A program made the translations under genes and the position numbers. A stretch of 64,000 bases of DNA, taken from assembly GCA_035934015.1 (NCBI GenBank), contig DASYYH010000003.1, forward strand, positions 1 to 64,000, given 5' to 3'. Under the pieces are notes generated by a model that had not been told where the DNA came from, searched no databases, and saw nothing but the letters and a program-made list of their open reading frames with translations. Source of the stretch: Candidatus Acidiferrales bacterium (lineage in GTDB: Bacteria > Acidobacteriota > Terriglobia > Acidiferrales > UBA7541). Below are positions 26,991 to 36,477 of this stretch, one piece after another. Position 1 is the first letter of the stretch, and every line of letters begins with the position of its first letter.

Positions 26991-27054
26991 TGAGGTGCTG
27001 AGGTAGCCTGCAGAAATTCGAACTGACGCAGAGCGCGAGTGATGGTGAGCTCCG

Positions 27055-27414
27055 CTAGCGCAGGCGGGGGAAGATGCCGTAAAACGTGATGGTGTCGGCG
27101 GAGATGGCTGCGGGATACGCGCCGGAGGCGAGTTCGGCGAAAGCGCCCGCGGAGCCAGCCTGCTCGAACATTTTGACTTTATTGCTGTTGATGGCTGTGC
27201 CGGAAGAAAAAACGTAATCGTAGCCAGCGAGGCCATCCATCCACGCCGTGCCTTGAATCGGCGGCTGCGTCGTGGGAATGCCGAGCGAGCCGATTTCGGT
27301 GAGATCGAGCGTGTCGCCGCCGGTCGCGTAATTGCCGGAAGCGGAGATGGTGCCGGCGACGTGGATGCGTTTGCCGTCGTCCCAATAATCAACCAAAGTG
27401 AATGCCAGTGCCAT
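27055..27414 (-). CDS. small phage virion protein, 119 aa
   Basis: The start is ATG 27414, with GGAGG 8 bases upstream. The protein begins MALAFTLVDYWDDGKRIHVA and is beta-rich with Gly/Thr/Ser, with no membrane segment. 'DTLDLTEIGSLGIPTT' and 'GYDYVFSSGTAINSNKVKMF' resemble small structural proteins found with phage capsids and tails. It lies between the connector gene and the tail genes. I cannot name its family. Confidence 0.65.
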   Translation of the reverse strand: MALAFTLVDYWDDGKRIHVAGTISASGNYATGGDTLDLTEIGSLGIPTTQPPIQGTAWMDGLAGYDYVFSSGTAINSNKVKMFEQAGSAGAFAELASGAYPAAISADTITFYGIFPRLR

Positions 27415-27727
27415 GAGATTCCTCCAAAGTGAGTTTCGAGAATGTTGAACGGGCGCAAGCCGTGTGAATTGAGCGAAGTGCGCGAAATTGGCCGTGAAAT
27501 CCATGCAACCTACGCGCGCGGAGCGTCATCGCAAAGGACTTGAAGGCGGCCTCCGGAGCGCGTGGACAGAGCGCATTGGTGCGTTTGCCGCTGGTGCATT
27601 CGTGTTGCGCGAACGGCTGGCCGCGCGGATGATTCGGCGAGAGGGATTCGGCGCTCGTGTGTTATGATTTTGTGCTCTGTGTAACGCCGAATCGCATCAA
27701 GCAATCTTGAATTCGAGGAGAGGAAAT
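27415..27727. other. divergent spacer, possible 54-codon ORF
   Basis: This spacer separates a minus-strand virion gene from a plus-strand gene. It holds a 54-codon plus frame (27503-27667, MQPTRAERHRKGLEGG...) that is Arg/Ala-rich with no known similarity and no clear ribosome binding site. It probably also contains promoters for both flanking genes, but I see no convincing -35/-10 pair. Confidence 0.35.
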
Positions 27728-29647
27728 TTGCGCCGTGTGCTGGCGGCGTTCGCCATATTTGCGACGCTTATTTGGTTGGTAACGAGAACCTCTCGTCCCG
27801 TTCGGGCGCAGCAGGCGGCCGCGCAGAAATCCAGCGCCAGCGCGGCGCTGACTGTGGCTTCGGGCGCGCAGTATGCCAACGTGCGCGGCCTGGCGGTTGA
27901 CGCTGCGAACGAGCTTTACGTTTCGCTGAGCGCCATGCCGCCCGCAGCGCAATGCGTCTCGCCGGGAACAACAACTTCCGCTTCAAAATCCAAGTTAGCC
28001 GCGAATCTGACGGTGATCGTCTTCTCGAATTGCGCTTCGGCGCCAAACGAAGATCCTTCGGGCATCGCCGTGACGCCGCAAGGACAAGTGTATCTGGCCA
28101 ATCGGCTGCAAAATACGATCCGGCTGCTCGATACGGTCGGCGGAAAAGTGACCGTGGTGCCGCGCGCGATGCAAAATGGCGCTGCGGCGAGCGCCAGCCA
28201 TCTGAATCTCTTTGAGCCTGCGGGATTGTCGCTCGGCGCGTTCGAAAATCTTTACGTCGCGGACCGCGGCAATAACCGCATCGTGACGTTGAATTCCGGC
28301 GCGGACAATTTTAGTTATCTGGCGCACGTCCTGGACGCGGATGTTGTCGCTGCGGATTCCGCGCGCGGCGAACTGTACGTGGCGTCGCCGGGGTCGAATC
28401 AAATTTTCAAAATTGACCTGGCTACAAACGGCGTGGCTCCGTTTGCGGGCACGGGCGGCGTGCCGGAATCGGACGCTGCGCAAATCGCTTCGCCGATTGC
28501 CGCGACATCGGCAACTCTTGCAGCTCCGGATGGCGTGGCGGTGGATGGTGCGGGAAACGTGTTCGTCGCGGACACAGGCGCGAATATGCTGCTGCGCGTG
28601 GACGCGAAAACGGCGATGCTGACGCGCGTCGCGACGGCTACGAATTTCAGTTCGCCGGCCGCGCTGGCCATTGACCGGCAGGGCGACGTGTTTGTTGCGG
28701 ATCGCGGCAACCAGCGCGTGCTGGAATTCCCCAAGCTCTCTGCGCCCGCTTCGCCGGCGAATATTTTTCTGACGCCTTCGTCGTGGGATTACGGCGACGA
28801 ACCGACGGGCGGCATGGCGCCGGTGGAAGCTTTTACGCTGACGAATAATTCCACCGTGGCGATTGCGCTCAACAGCAACAGCTTCACTTTTGCGGGCGCA
28901 AATCCCAACGACTTCACCGAGACGACCAGCTGCATTCCGCAAGTCGCGGCGAATGGCGGGACGTGCCAGGTCAACGTGACGTTTATGCCGCTGGGCACCG
29001 GGGCGCGCTCGGCGACGCTCGAAGTGGCAGACTCGGATCCGTCGAGCCCGCAAACCGCAGCGCTGAGCGGCACGGGCGACGATTACCAAATCAATGGAAC
29101 GATCATTGACACGACGCAGAGCGTGATTGCCGGAACGACCGCGACCTACAGTCTTTCCGTGACCGCGGACAACGTTTTCAGCGGAACAGTCACGCTGCAA
29201 TGCCCGACGATTTTGCCGAACGGATCGAATTTGACGTGCCAGACTTCGCCGCCGTCGCTTTCGCTGACGCCGGGAGCGACGCAGCCGTTCAAAGTGATGC
29301 TCGGCACGGGCGCGGCGACGACGAAAGTGCCGCCGGCCTGGCCGCGGAAAATTCCGCCGGCGCGTTTGCCGATGATGTTGATCGCCGCGATTTTGGCGCT
29401 GCTGGCGCTTGTGCTGCGAATCGTGGCGAGGCGTTCCGCTGTTGAGACGCTCCGCGCCGGCGCACGGCCGCGGCGAACGCGGCTGGCCTTCGGATTTGCG
29501 CTGGTCGCAGCAATGGCCGCATCCGGTTGCGGAGGCAACACGATAACGAATCCAGTGGCGACGAATCCGGGCACGTATTCGATCATGATTCTGGCGACGG
29601 CGCAAAACGCGACGCGCTCGATCACGCTGATACTGAACGTCAATTAG
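27728..29647 (+). CDS. secreted NHL-type beta-propeller with choice-of-anchor domain and membrane tail
   Basis: About 639 residues. I favour TTG 27728, preceded by GAGGAGAGG, over TTG 27707. A signal peptide or anchor at about 4-28 ends 'RPVRAQ'. NHL-like blades recur ('ANVRGLAVDAANELYVS', 'FENLYVADRGNNRIVTL', 'PDGVAVDGAGNVFVADTG', 'GDVFVADRGNQRVLEF'). A HYDIN/SPD-2-like domain follows ('WDYGDEP... FTLTNNSTVAIAL... CQVNVTFMPLGTG'), then an Ig-like part, a membrane segment near 560-575 and a second hydrophobic stretch ending 'GCGG'. The pattern is common in secreted Acidobacteriota proteins. It is probably a bacterial surface protein, not virion. Confidence 0.8.
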   Translation: MRRVLAAFAIFATLIWLVTRTSRPVRAQQAAAQKSSASAALTVASGAQYANVRGLAVDAANELYVSLSAMPPAAQCVSPGTTTSASKSKLAANLTVIVFSNCASAPNEDPSGIAVTPQGQVYLANRLQNTIRLLDTVGGKVTVVPRAMQNGAAASASHLNLFEPAGLSLGAFENLYVADRGNNRIVTLNSGADNFSYLAHVLDADVVAADSARGELYVASPGSNQIFKIDLATNGVAPFAGTGGVPESDAAQIASPIAATSATLAAPDGVAVDGAGNVFVADTGANMLLRVDAKTAMLTRVATATNFSSPAALAIDRQGDVFVADRGNQRVLEFPKLSAPASPANIFLTPSSWDYGDEPTGGMAPVEAFTLTNNSTVAIALNSNSFTFAGANPNDFTETTSCIPQVAANGGTCQVNVTFMPLGTGARSATLEVADSDPSSPQTAALSGTGDDYQINGTIIDTTQSVIAGTTATYSLSVTADNVFSGTVTLQCPTILPNGSNLTCQTSPPSLSLTPGATQPFKVMLGTGAATTKVPPAWPRKIPPARLPMMLIAAILALLALVLRIVARRSAVETLRAGARPRRTRLAFGFALVAAMAASGCGGNTITNPVATNPGTYSIMILATAQNATRSITLILNVN

Positions 29648-29695
29648 CACACGCGCAGAACGCCTGCGATTCCCTGCTCGCCTGATTTTTCCAGA

Positions 29696-30397
29696 CTACA
29701 AATAAACGACGCGGCGGCGATGACCGTAAGGCTTGCGCCGGCGGCCCTTGAATTGTTCGGGGCGAACGTAGCGCTCGATCAAATTATTCGTGGACATCTG
29801 CGCTGCGCCCATCATGTCCGCGGCCAGCGCCTGCGCGCCGCGCGAACGCGCCGCGAGCGCCGCGACGGAATACGCGAGCGGATCGATTGACGAACGGATC
29901 TGCACGGGATCGGTTCCCTGCACGAGCGCGGGCAGCGATTTTTCGTAGCGCACGCGAAGCGTGATCTCCTGCGTCGCGCCGATGAGCTGAATGGTATCCT
30001 CGCGCCATTCCCACATGCGCAGATACGAGCTGGGCTGAAAATTCGGCAGGCCGCTAGTGATTTTTTCCATGGGAATAAAAAGGTCGCTCGAATTCGCGGC
30101 CTGCTCCCAGAGCTGATGCGGCGCGAGAAGATCCGTCGGAAGCTGCGGCGAGCTGACGTCGCTGATTTCCGTGACGGTGACGCCGCTCGCGAGCGGCAGA
30201 TTGAGGTCCTGCTGCGCGACGAGTACGGAGACGCCTTCTTCGGCGAGCTCGCGTTGCAATGCGCGATAGGCGGAATTCAAAAACGGAAAAAGCACGGCGT
30301 CGGAAAAAACCGCGCCTGCGGCGTCGTTGAGCAGCGAGCGCGCGAGAGTGAGCACGTCTTCCGCTTGGTCGTATGCCGTGGTGGAAATTACGGGCAT
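29696..30397 (-). CDS. phage connector/adaptor protein
   Basis: The 233-residue protein starts at ATG 30397, with GGAGG 9 bases upstream. It opens 'AYDQAEDVLTLARSLLND' and 'FLNSAYRALQRELAEEGVS', the helical pattern of phage head-tail adaptor proteins in which long helices pack beneath the portal. 'PTDLLAPHQLWEQ', 'YLRMWEWREDTIQL' and 'LRVRYEKSLPAL' follow, matching the beta insertion of that group. The C-terminus is basic. It lies between the fibre gene and tail genes on the virion strand. Confidence in structural role is good; the precise family is less certain. Confidence 0.7.
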   Translation of the reverse strand: MPVISTTAYDQAEDVLTLARSLLNDAAGAVFSDAVLFPFLNSAYRALQRELAEEGVSVLVAQQDLNLPLASGVTVTEISDVSSPQLPTDLLAPHQLWEQAANSSDLFIPMEKITSGLPNFQPSSYLRMWEWREDTIQLIGATQEITLRVRYEKSLPALVQGTDPVQIRSSIDPLAYSVAALAARSRGAQALAADMMGAAQMSTNNLIERYVRPEQFKGRRRKPYGHRRRVVYL

Positions 30398-30418
30398 TGA
30401 GAAACCTCCGAAAACTGT

Positions 30419-30462
30419 GACAAGTGACGAGTGAAAAGTGACGAGCGACAAGCGACGACACA
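30419..30462 (+). repeat. intergenic 'GTGACGAGTGA' simple repeat
   Basis: Four imperfect units of 'agtgacgag(t/c)ga' occur just upstream of the connector gene. They have the same sequence character as 16847-16875 and 59693-59747. Confidence 0.65.
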
Positions 30463-30498
30463 CGAAACAAATGCAAGAAAGCGTGGCCGTCGCAACGA

Positions 30499-33375
30499 CT
30501 ACTGGTTTGCGACACCGGGCGACGTGGCGAAGGCGCTCGTGCCGTCGAAAACGAAACTTTGCGCGCTGCACTTCCCTGCCGTCGTGCCGATGGTCATCGC
30601 GCCGCGCATGCTGCCCGGCCAGGCGAAAGTGAACGGGCCGCCGGAAGACGGCTGGCAAATGATGAAGTGCAGCCACTGGCCCGGCTGCGCGTTGCTGAGC
30701 GTGCTGGATGTCGCGCTGGCGTTGAGCGTGACTTCAAATGTGTTGCCGAGGCCGGCGTCGAAGGAAGCAGTACCGCTCGATTCCGCGACGGCGACGAAGC
30801 CGGCGGTCATGCCGTAATTATCGACGAGCCCGGCGTACGATTGGCCGCCGAAAGGCGCGAGCTTCATCGTGGTTTCGCCGAGATGCGCATTGAAAGTGAA
30901 GCTCAGCGCGGACGAGGATGCGTTCGTGGTCCACACGGTCGAGCCGGAGTTTCGCCAGGTGATGCCGCTCGCGCCGGAGGAGGAATCGATGATCGGTCCG
31001 AAAAACGTAGGCGAAGCAAAAGGCGGCGCGACAAGTTGATCGCTCGTGTTTTTCGAGAGCGTTACGTCGGCGGTGTTGGCGTGATTGCGCCAGGCGATGG
31101 CGTCGCCATCGGCGAGGCGCAGGGCGCCGCTTTGCGCGGGATTCGCGGAGAGCGTTTGAAACGCAGGCGCGGCGAGATTGTCGTTGCGCAGGCCGCAGAT
31201 GGTGGCGACGAGGCAGGTCGAATCGTATGTTTTGAGCGCGTTCGCGTACGCGGCGATTTCATTGGGGCTGATGGTGCCCGCGGAAATGTAGTTCATCACC
31301 GGCGCGTAGGCTTGAATCGTGTACGTGGCGTTGAAGGGCGCGAAAAACGTGAGCAGCGCGGGATTCGTGGCGGCGGCAGTGACTTTGTAGATGCAATTCT
31401 GCCAGGACCATTCGCCGTCGCCGAGAACGGGATCGCCGGTGCAGCCGCCCGTGAGCGCGTTGCCTGTGCCGCCGACGGTGATTTGCAGCGCGGTGAAGGA
31501 GCTGCCGGAATATCCGTTGGCCGTGGCTGAGCGTACCCATGCGCCGGCGACGATGTAGTCGCCAACGGCGATGGCATGATTCTGCTGATAAAACGAAAGC
31601 GTCTCGAAGCCGGTGGCGCTCGTGTTAGACGCCTGCGAAGCGTTCGTCGAACCATCCGGCGCGAGAAAACCGGATGGCGTGAAAGTCGTTGTGCCGGAAT
31701 ATTGCGAAAGTATCCAGGACGAAGGATTGGTCGGCGCGATATTCGCGAAGCGCACGGGCGCGAGGCCGAAATTGCGCTGCGCGTCGTCGCGCTTGCCGAA
31801 AACCCAGCCGCCGATGAATCCCGATTGTCCCGCTTGCAGCGGAGAAATGGTCGAAGCGGCGAGTGTCTCGGGGTATTCGTTGAGGACGGTGCTGGGGCCG
31901 GAAGGTTCGCCGCCGAAAATGCCGCTCGCGGTGATGACTGCGTTGCCGTCGTTTTCGACCGCAGGCGTGGGCGCGGTGGCGTCGGCGACAGAAATGTTGC
32001 GCAGATCGTTCAGGCTGCCGTTCGAGGACGCGGTGAACCAGACCGCGCCTTTGCCGTCGGACTGACCTTCGGTGATGAAGCCGTCGACTTTCAAGCCGTC
32101 GGCGACAATGCCATTGGCTTCGATGCCGCCATCGCTGCAATGCGAATTGTAGATGTAAACGAGGCCGGGCGGATCCGTCGTCCCTTCATTATCGAGCGCC
32201 ATGCACTGATGCTGCTCCGTGCCACCAGTAGCGGAAATATTCGAATCGAAATTGCTATCGTGAATATAAATCTCGAAAGAATTCGGGCCGATGAGCATCG
32301 TGGGGCCGTTCGATGCGGATGAGCCGGTGACGTAAAAATCGTCGTCTTTGAACGTGAGGTCCGCGGCGCCGGACAGGGTCGCGAAGCTGCCGTTGGAATC
32401 CTTGCCGAGGAGCACGCCGATGTTGCCACCGGCTTTGATGCGTTCGAAGCTCATCGGCCGCGATTGGCCGGAAATCCAGATGGCCGGATGATTGGAATCG
32501 TTGCCGGTCACGTTGCAACTGGGCGTCTGGCCAGAGCTGCCGTTATTTCCCGCGCCGTCGCAAACGATGCTGACATTTTTCATCACCAGCCAGCCGGAAG
32601 GCGGCGAAGAAAAATTCGGATCGTTGGGGCCGAGGATTTCGAGGCCCTGGCCCGTGACGGGTCCGCCGAATGCGGCGTTTTGTGCCAGATGAATCGTGCC
32701 GCCGCAATCGGTGAAAGAACAACCTGCGGAGCTGGGCAGATTATTCCACGCAGTATAAATATCAGCGACGGCTGTGCCGGGAGATTTGCCGTCGTTGGCG
32801 TCATTGCCGTTCACGGAATCGACGTACTGCACACCGTAACCGGGATCAGGTTTGAGCGCGGCGTTGCTTGTGAGCGCAAGATTGGCGTTGAACGAGCCGG
32901 CGGTGAGCGTGCCGGTGACGTTTGCATTTCCGCCGACGCTGAGATTTCCGCCGAGACTGAGCGTGAGCGCGCTGATGGCATTTGTAGCCGTGAGCGAACT
33001 GAAGAGCGCGTTCGAAGGATTGATGGGCAGCAGAACGTCGTGCATCGTGTACGTGTTGACGCCCGGGCCGTAGATTTGCACGGTGTACATTCCCGGCGCG
33101 GCATAGAAATGAAAGTTGCCGAGGCCGTCGGTCGAGAGCGGATTGGCCGAGGCCGTGGCGAGGGTCGCGTCGGTGTAAAGATTCGCGAGCGGCGTGCACG
33201 GCGTCACGGTGACGTTCGCGGGCTGCGTGCAGACGACGATGGTCGCGCCGGAGACGGGCTTGCCGTTTTCGCCGAAGACCACGCCGTCGTGGCGTGAGCC
33301 TTGCGCGCGCGCAGTAGATGCGGCGAAGATGAATAACAGCGCAGCGGGAATTACAAAGTCAAAGATTCGTTTCAT
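30499..33375 (-). CDS. phage tail fibre/spike with Sec signal peptide
   Basis: About 958 residues from ATG 33375 (AAGGGG ~12 bases upstream; the frame is open to 33531). The signal peptide ends 'AASTARAQ'. The N-terminal beta domain (about 24-110, 'HDGVVFGENGKPVSGATIVV') is paralogous to that of the 12.8-15.8 kb spike. A long beta-helix-like middle follows ('GVQYVDSVNGNDANDGKSP', a right-handed-helix opening). A carbohydrate-binding-like region leads to a C-terminal fibre domain ('SFDAGLGNTFEVTLNASATS', 'GQWLHFIICQ', 'TFAWPGSMRG') also shared with that spike. Probably a receptor-binding or polysaccharide-binding protein. Confidence 0.75.
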   Translation of the reverse strand: MKRIFDFVIPAALLFIFAASTARAQGSRHDGVVFGENGKPVSGATIVVCTQPANVTVTPCTPLANLYTDATLATASANPLSTDGLGNFHFYAAPGMYTVQIYGPGVNTYTMHDVLLPINPSNALFSSLTATNAISALTLSLGGNLSVGGNANVTGTLTAGSFNANLALTSNAALKPDPGYGVQYVDSVNGNDANDGKSPGTAVADIYTAWNNLPSSAGCSFTDCGGTIHLAQNAAFGGPVTGQGLEILGPNDPNFSSPPSGWLVMKNVSIVCDGAGNNGSSGQTPSCNVTGNDSNHPAIWISGQSRPMSFERIKAGGNIGVLLGKDSNGSFATLSGAADLTFKDDDFYVTGSSASNGPTMLIGPNSFEIYIHDSNFDSNISATGGTEQHQCMALDNEGTTDPPGLVYIYNSHCSDGGIEANGIVADGLKVDGFITEGQSDGKGAVWFTASSNGSLNDLRNISVADATAPTPAVENDGNAVITASGIFGGEPSGPSTVLNEYPETLAASTISPLQAGQSGFIGGWVFGKRDDAQRNFGLAPVRFANIAPTNPSSWILSQYSGTTTFTPSGFLAPDGSTNASQASNTSATGFETLSFYQQNHAIAVGDYIVAGAWVRSATANGYSGSSFTALQITVGGTGNALTGGCTGDPVLGDGEWSWQNCIYKVTAAATNPALLTFFAPFNATYTIQAYAPVMNYISAGTISPNEIAAYANALKTYDSTCLVATICGLRNDNLAAPAFQTLSANPAQSGALRLADGDAIAWRNHANTADVTLSKNTSDQLVAPPFASPTFFGPIIDSSSGASGITWRNSGSTVWTTNASSSALSFTFNAHLGETTMKLAPFGGQSYAGLVDNYGMTAGFVAVAESSGTASFDAGLGNTFEVTLNASATSSTLSNAQPGQWLHFIICQPSSGGPFTFAWPGSMRGAMTIGTTAGKCSAQSFVFDGTSAFATSPGVANQ

Positions 33376-33457
33376 AAATGACTGGCCCCTTGTCAGCGAT
33401 GCATCGCGGCCCGAGGGTAATCGCTTTCGATACGTCATTTTGTTACTATCAGCCTCT

Positions 33458-34072
33458 ATGAACACCTGCGCACCCTCAGATGTGCCCGCGTGGATTTCCG
33501 CTACGTTCACTTTTGTTATAGCGTTGGCCACGATTCTCTACGTTGTATACACACGCAGTCTTTGGAACGAGACCAAGAAATCGGCGGATGCAGCGAAAAC
33601 AGCGGCTGAAGCTGCCAAAACATCGGCCGACATCGCGGCCGCAATGTACGGGCCAATTATCCAGGTTGCGAAATTGGGATTTGCCAGATCTCCGGCGACT
33701 CTGATCAATTCCAACCTTTTGGTGAACAGCAGCTTCGATCTCCAAATTACGTTCAAGAATTACGGCTCAGTCTCTGCCTTGGCTGACCTCGACATCAAAG
33801 CCGGTCTAAGAAGCAGACAGGGCAATCGTATGATTAAGGAAGGGTTCGAATTAGCCGCTGGAAGTGAGTGCCCAATCAGCATATCTGTAAGGATACAACC
33901 CGAAGATCTCACGCAGATCCAGAAGGGCGAGATATACAGCGTTAATATTACCTGCACATATGCGACCCTAGACGGCCAGAAACGTCACAAGTACGAAACG
34001 GAGAGAGTGCTTAGTCGCCATGACTATAGTTTTACCGCCGAGACCAACCGTACGACTCCATTGAACACTTAG
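33458..34072 (+). CDS. membrane-anchored protein, unknown function
   Basis: The 204-residue protein from ATG 33458 has one membrane segment (about 14-34), a short Ala/Lys-rich coiled coil ('ETKKSADAAKTAAEAAKTSADIAAAM') and a beta-rich C-terminal domain ('DLQITFKNYGSVSALADLDI', 'IYSVNITCTYATLDG'). This layout resembles many bacterial single-span proteins of unknown function. GC content is lower here than in its neighbours, suggesting separate acquisition. It is a plus-strand gene diverging from the fibre gene. Confidence 0.65.
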   Translation: MNTCAPSDVPAWISATFTFVIALATILYVVYTRSLWNETKKSADAAKTAAEAAKTSADIAAAMYGPIIQVAKLGFARSPATLINSNLLVNSSFDLQITFKNYGSVSALADLDIKAGLRSRQGNRMIKEGFELAAGSECPISISVRIQPEDLTQIQKGEIYSVNITCTYATLDGQKRHKYETERVLSRHDYSFTAETNRTTPLNT

Positions 34073-34122
34073 CGCAGCGGAGGATTTGCGCGAAATACGG
34101 GGCGTTTGCGGATGTGGTCGAT

Positions 34123-34770
34123 CTACGATTCGCTGTGTTGCTTGCGGGGTGATGATGGCCGGGCGGCGCGATCGGGCGGCAGATATTTCGCCGCGCGGTC
34201 CGCATCGAGAATTGCGCCGCAGTGCTTGCACAGCGCGACGCCGGCCTTCAGTTTCTCGCCGCAGACGGGGCAATCGACCGAACGCTTGGGCACGTAGGCC
34301 CATTCGCGTTCGAGGCCCATGGCGAGCGCAGCGCGGCGATGCATGTCGGAAATTTCGCGATAGGAATGGCCGCGCGCCCACATTTCGTCGGCTTCGGCGA
34401 CGAGTTGCTGATACCACGCATCGCGGCGCGCGCGAGCTTCGGTGAGTTCGTTTTCCGTGGGACGTTCGCCGGTGCAGACGAAGATGCCGTGATTTTCGAG
34501 GTCCTGAATGATGTCTTCGGAAATTTCGCGCGCGGAGATGACGAATGGAAAGCGGCGATTGTCGCCGAGATCGAGCGCGTCGCCGCGCGGTGTGACGATG
34601 ACAAAGGCATAGTTTTCGCCCTTCGGGCACGATGGAATGTGGAAGACGCCGTAGGTGCGCGTGACGTAAAAATCCTGATCGGAGACGGAGGCGATGGTGG
34701 CCGACGCTTCGTGCGCGGCGCTTTTCGGATTGGCAATCGTGGCCGTGCTTGGGGTCGTAGTCTGGGTCAT
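34123..34770 (-). CDS. phage-strand protein with C-terminal zinc ribbon, 215 aa
   Basis: The chosen start ATG 34770 follows AAGAGA; the frame is open upstream. The N-terminal ~45 residues are Thr/Ser/Ala-rich. The middle has 'YVTRTYGVFHIPSCPKGENYAFVIVT' and 'RFPFVISAREISEDIIQDL'. The end has 'CPVCGEKLKAGVALCKHCG', a clear double-CxxC zinc ribbon. The family is unknown. It is followed by a plus-strand gene and preceded on the same strand by the 197-aa gene, with 74 bases between. Confidence 0.6.
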   Translation of the reverse strand: MTQTTTPSTATIANPKSAAHEASATIASVSDQDFYVTRTYGVFHIPSCPKGENYAFVIVTPRGDALDLGDNRRFPFVISAREISEDIIQDLENHGIFVCTGERPTENELTEARARRDAWYQQLVAEADEMWARGHSYREISDMHRRAALAMGLEREWAYVPKRSVDCPVCGEKLKAGVALCKHCGAILDADRAAKYLPPDRAARPSSPRKQHSES

Positions 34771-34844
34771 GGAGTCTCTTTCTTCCGTTAGATTGTTGCA
34801 GCCGCGGCTTCGCGACGCGCGAAGACGCGGAAAGGCAAGATGCG

Positions 34845-35438
34845 TCAGGCGACAGCGATGTGCGGCGCACCGTGAAATGCGGGGCCCGTGTCGTTGAGCA
34901 ACGCATCGGCGCGCGAATCCCAATCGCGCTCGCGGCGCGCTTCCCTTCTCTCGAGCGCGGCGCGATGTTCCTGGCACGGTTGCGCGCGCGCGAACTCGAC
35001 GGCGCGGATGATTGCTTCGCACGCAGCGGGAGAAAGCGGAATGAATTCTCCGCGCGGGCCTTGCAGCGTGAAGCAGTGCTCGTACTCGCCGCGCCGCGGA
35101 TAGGGGCCGAGTGCGGGAATCGAAACGCCGCCGGCGCGCTCGATGGTTTGTGCGTACCACTGCTGCGGCGAACCGTAAGATTCGGGCGGCAACCAGCGCT
35201 CGATGTGCCAGCGGTCAAATGGAAAGTATTTGGGCACTTCGCGCAGCTCGATGATTTCGCGCGTGACGTTGCCATGGGCGTCGGTGTCGGTCCATTTGCC
35301 GCCGATCCATGTGAGCCGCGACCAGCCCCAGACGACGCGAAAGTTCGGCTCGCCGAAGCGGTTGAGTCCGCCAGCGCGCGCGAGGCGAAGCTCGAGCGAT
35401 ATGGGGGCGATGTGCGTTTCGCGAAGAATTTCGATCAT
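34845..35438 (-). CDS. hypothetical phage-strand protein, 197 aa
   Basis: The protein from ATG 35438 begins MIEILRETHIAPISLELRLA and is soluble and Trp/Arg-rich ('RVVWGWSRLTWIGGKWTDTD', 'FDRWHIERWLPPESYG'). The C-terminal part is charged and helical ('HRAALERREARRERDWDSR'). It is the first of two adjacent minus-strand genes between capsid and fibre. I see no known domain; position suggests a virion or assembly role. Confidence 0.6.
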   Translation of the reverse strand: MIEILRETHIAPISLELRLARAGGLNRFGEPNFRVVWGWSRLTWIGGKWTDTDAHGNVTREIIELREVPKYFPFDRWHIERWLPPESYGSPQQWYAQTIERAGGVSIPALGPYPRRGEYEHCFTLQGPRGEFIPLSPAACEAIIRAVEFARAQPCQEHRAALERREARRERDWDSRADALLNDTGPAFHGAPHIAVA

Positions 35439-35596
35439 GATTTGAAGACGCCAGCAGCTTGACACTGCCAAGCAACTCGCATAGCATCTGTCCCCAGAAT
35501 TTTCATCCTTCCCTTTGCATCGAAATGCGGACCCTTGGGGCAATTTGGAGACTTCCGCGGGGCGCGGAAATTTGAAACATTTGCACGGAGGAGTGC

Positions 35597-36358
35597 ATGA
35601 AACGACGCATCGTTGGAATTGCAGGAATCACGGCTGCGCTGATCGCCGGAATTTTGTTCGCGCCGAAGCCGGCCGCTGCACAGCAGCAAGATTATTACAC
35701 CTATGTATCGTATTGGGCCGTTCCGAGAGCGCAATGGGCCGCGTTTGAAAAGCAACTGGACTCAGGCAATGCGATGCAGCAAAAGCTCGTGGCCGACGGG
35801 ACGCTCGTCGCATGGGGCAATGACGAAATTCGCGTTCACCAGGAAGACGGCTGGACACATGAAACCTGGATGATGGCCAATAGCCGCGCGAATCTTTTGA
35901 AGGCGCTCGAGGCGGAGTGGTCGACGGCTACGAACGCCAACTACGTTTCGGCAACGAAGCACGTGGATTATTTCCTGCATACCCTCGCGCACAGCGGCAA
36001 GACGGCGACATCGTCGAGCGGATATATGCGCGTGGCGATTTATCAGGCCAAGCCGGGAAGCGCTGAACTGCTCGAGCATCTCTTGATGTCCCAGGTGAAG
36101 CCCATGCTCGATTCAGCCATCAGCAAAGGCACGCTGCTGATGTACAACATCGATACCGAAGAAATTCACACTGACCCGATGGGCGCATACGATCTCGCAA
36201 TGCTATTCCCGGATGGTGCGGCGATGGACAAGTTCTACGCCGATTTCGCGGAAACCATGAAGGCGAACCCAGCGTTTGGTGATCTATTTAACAGCCTGAC
36301 CGTGACAGAAGCTCACCGCGACTCGTTGAGCCGCGCGGTGAACTTTCAGCATCAGTAG
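35597..36358 (+). CDS. secreted protein of unknown function, 253 aa
   Basis: A strong ribosome binding site (GGAGGAG) precedes ATG 35597. The signal peptide ends 'APKPAAAQ'. The mature part has two related halves, each with a Tyr/Trp-rich opening ('YYTYVSYWAVPRAQWAAFEK' and 'YMRVAIYQAKPGSAELLEHL'), suggesting a duplicated ferredoxin-like or dimeric alpha/beta-barrel fold. No catalytic motif is evident. It is a normal bacterial periplasmic gene on the plus strand between phage genes. Confidence 0.75.
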   Translation: MKRRIVGIAGITAALIAGILFAPKPAAAQQQDYYTYVSYWAVPRAQWAAFEKQLDSGNAMQQKLVADGTLVAWGNDEIRVHQEDGWTHETWMMANSRANLLKALEAEWSTATNANYVSATKHVDYFLHTLAHSGKTATSSSGYMRVAIYQAKPGSAELLEHLLMSQVKPMLDSAISKGTLLMYNIDTEEIHTDPMGAYDLAMLFPDGAAMDKFYADFAETMKANPAFGDLFNSLTVTEAHRDSLSRAVNFQHQ

Positions 36359-36477
36359 CAGCGTAAGGGTGGGAAAAACCGCTCTTGCGGTCCGCAGATT
36401 GTCGTATTCGCGTGTGAGTAGATAACGTTGTAGTGAACTATCTACTGTGTTATAAGTCAACCGCTGAGGCGCGTTTC

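Noticed and set aside
27995-29650. 551-codon minus-strand frame opposite the NHL-type gene
   Set aside because: It is antisense to a clear secreted beta-propeller gene and has Arg/His-rich off-frame character.
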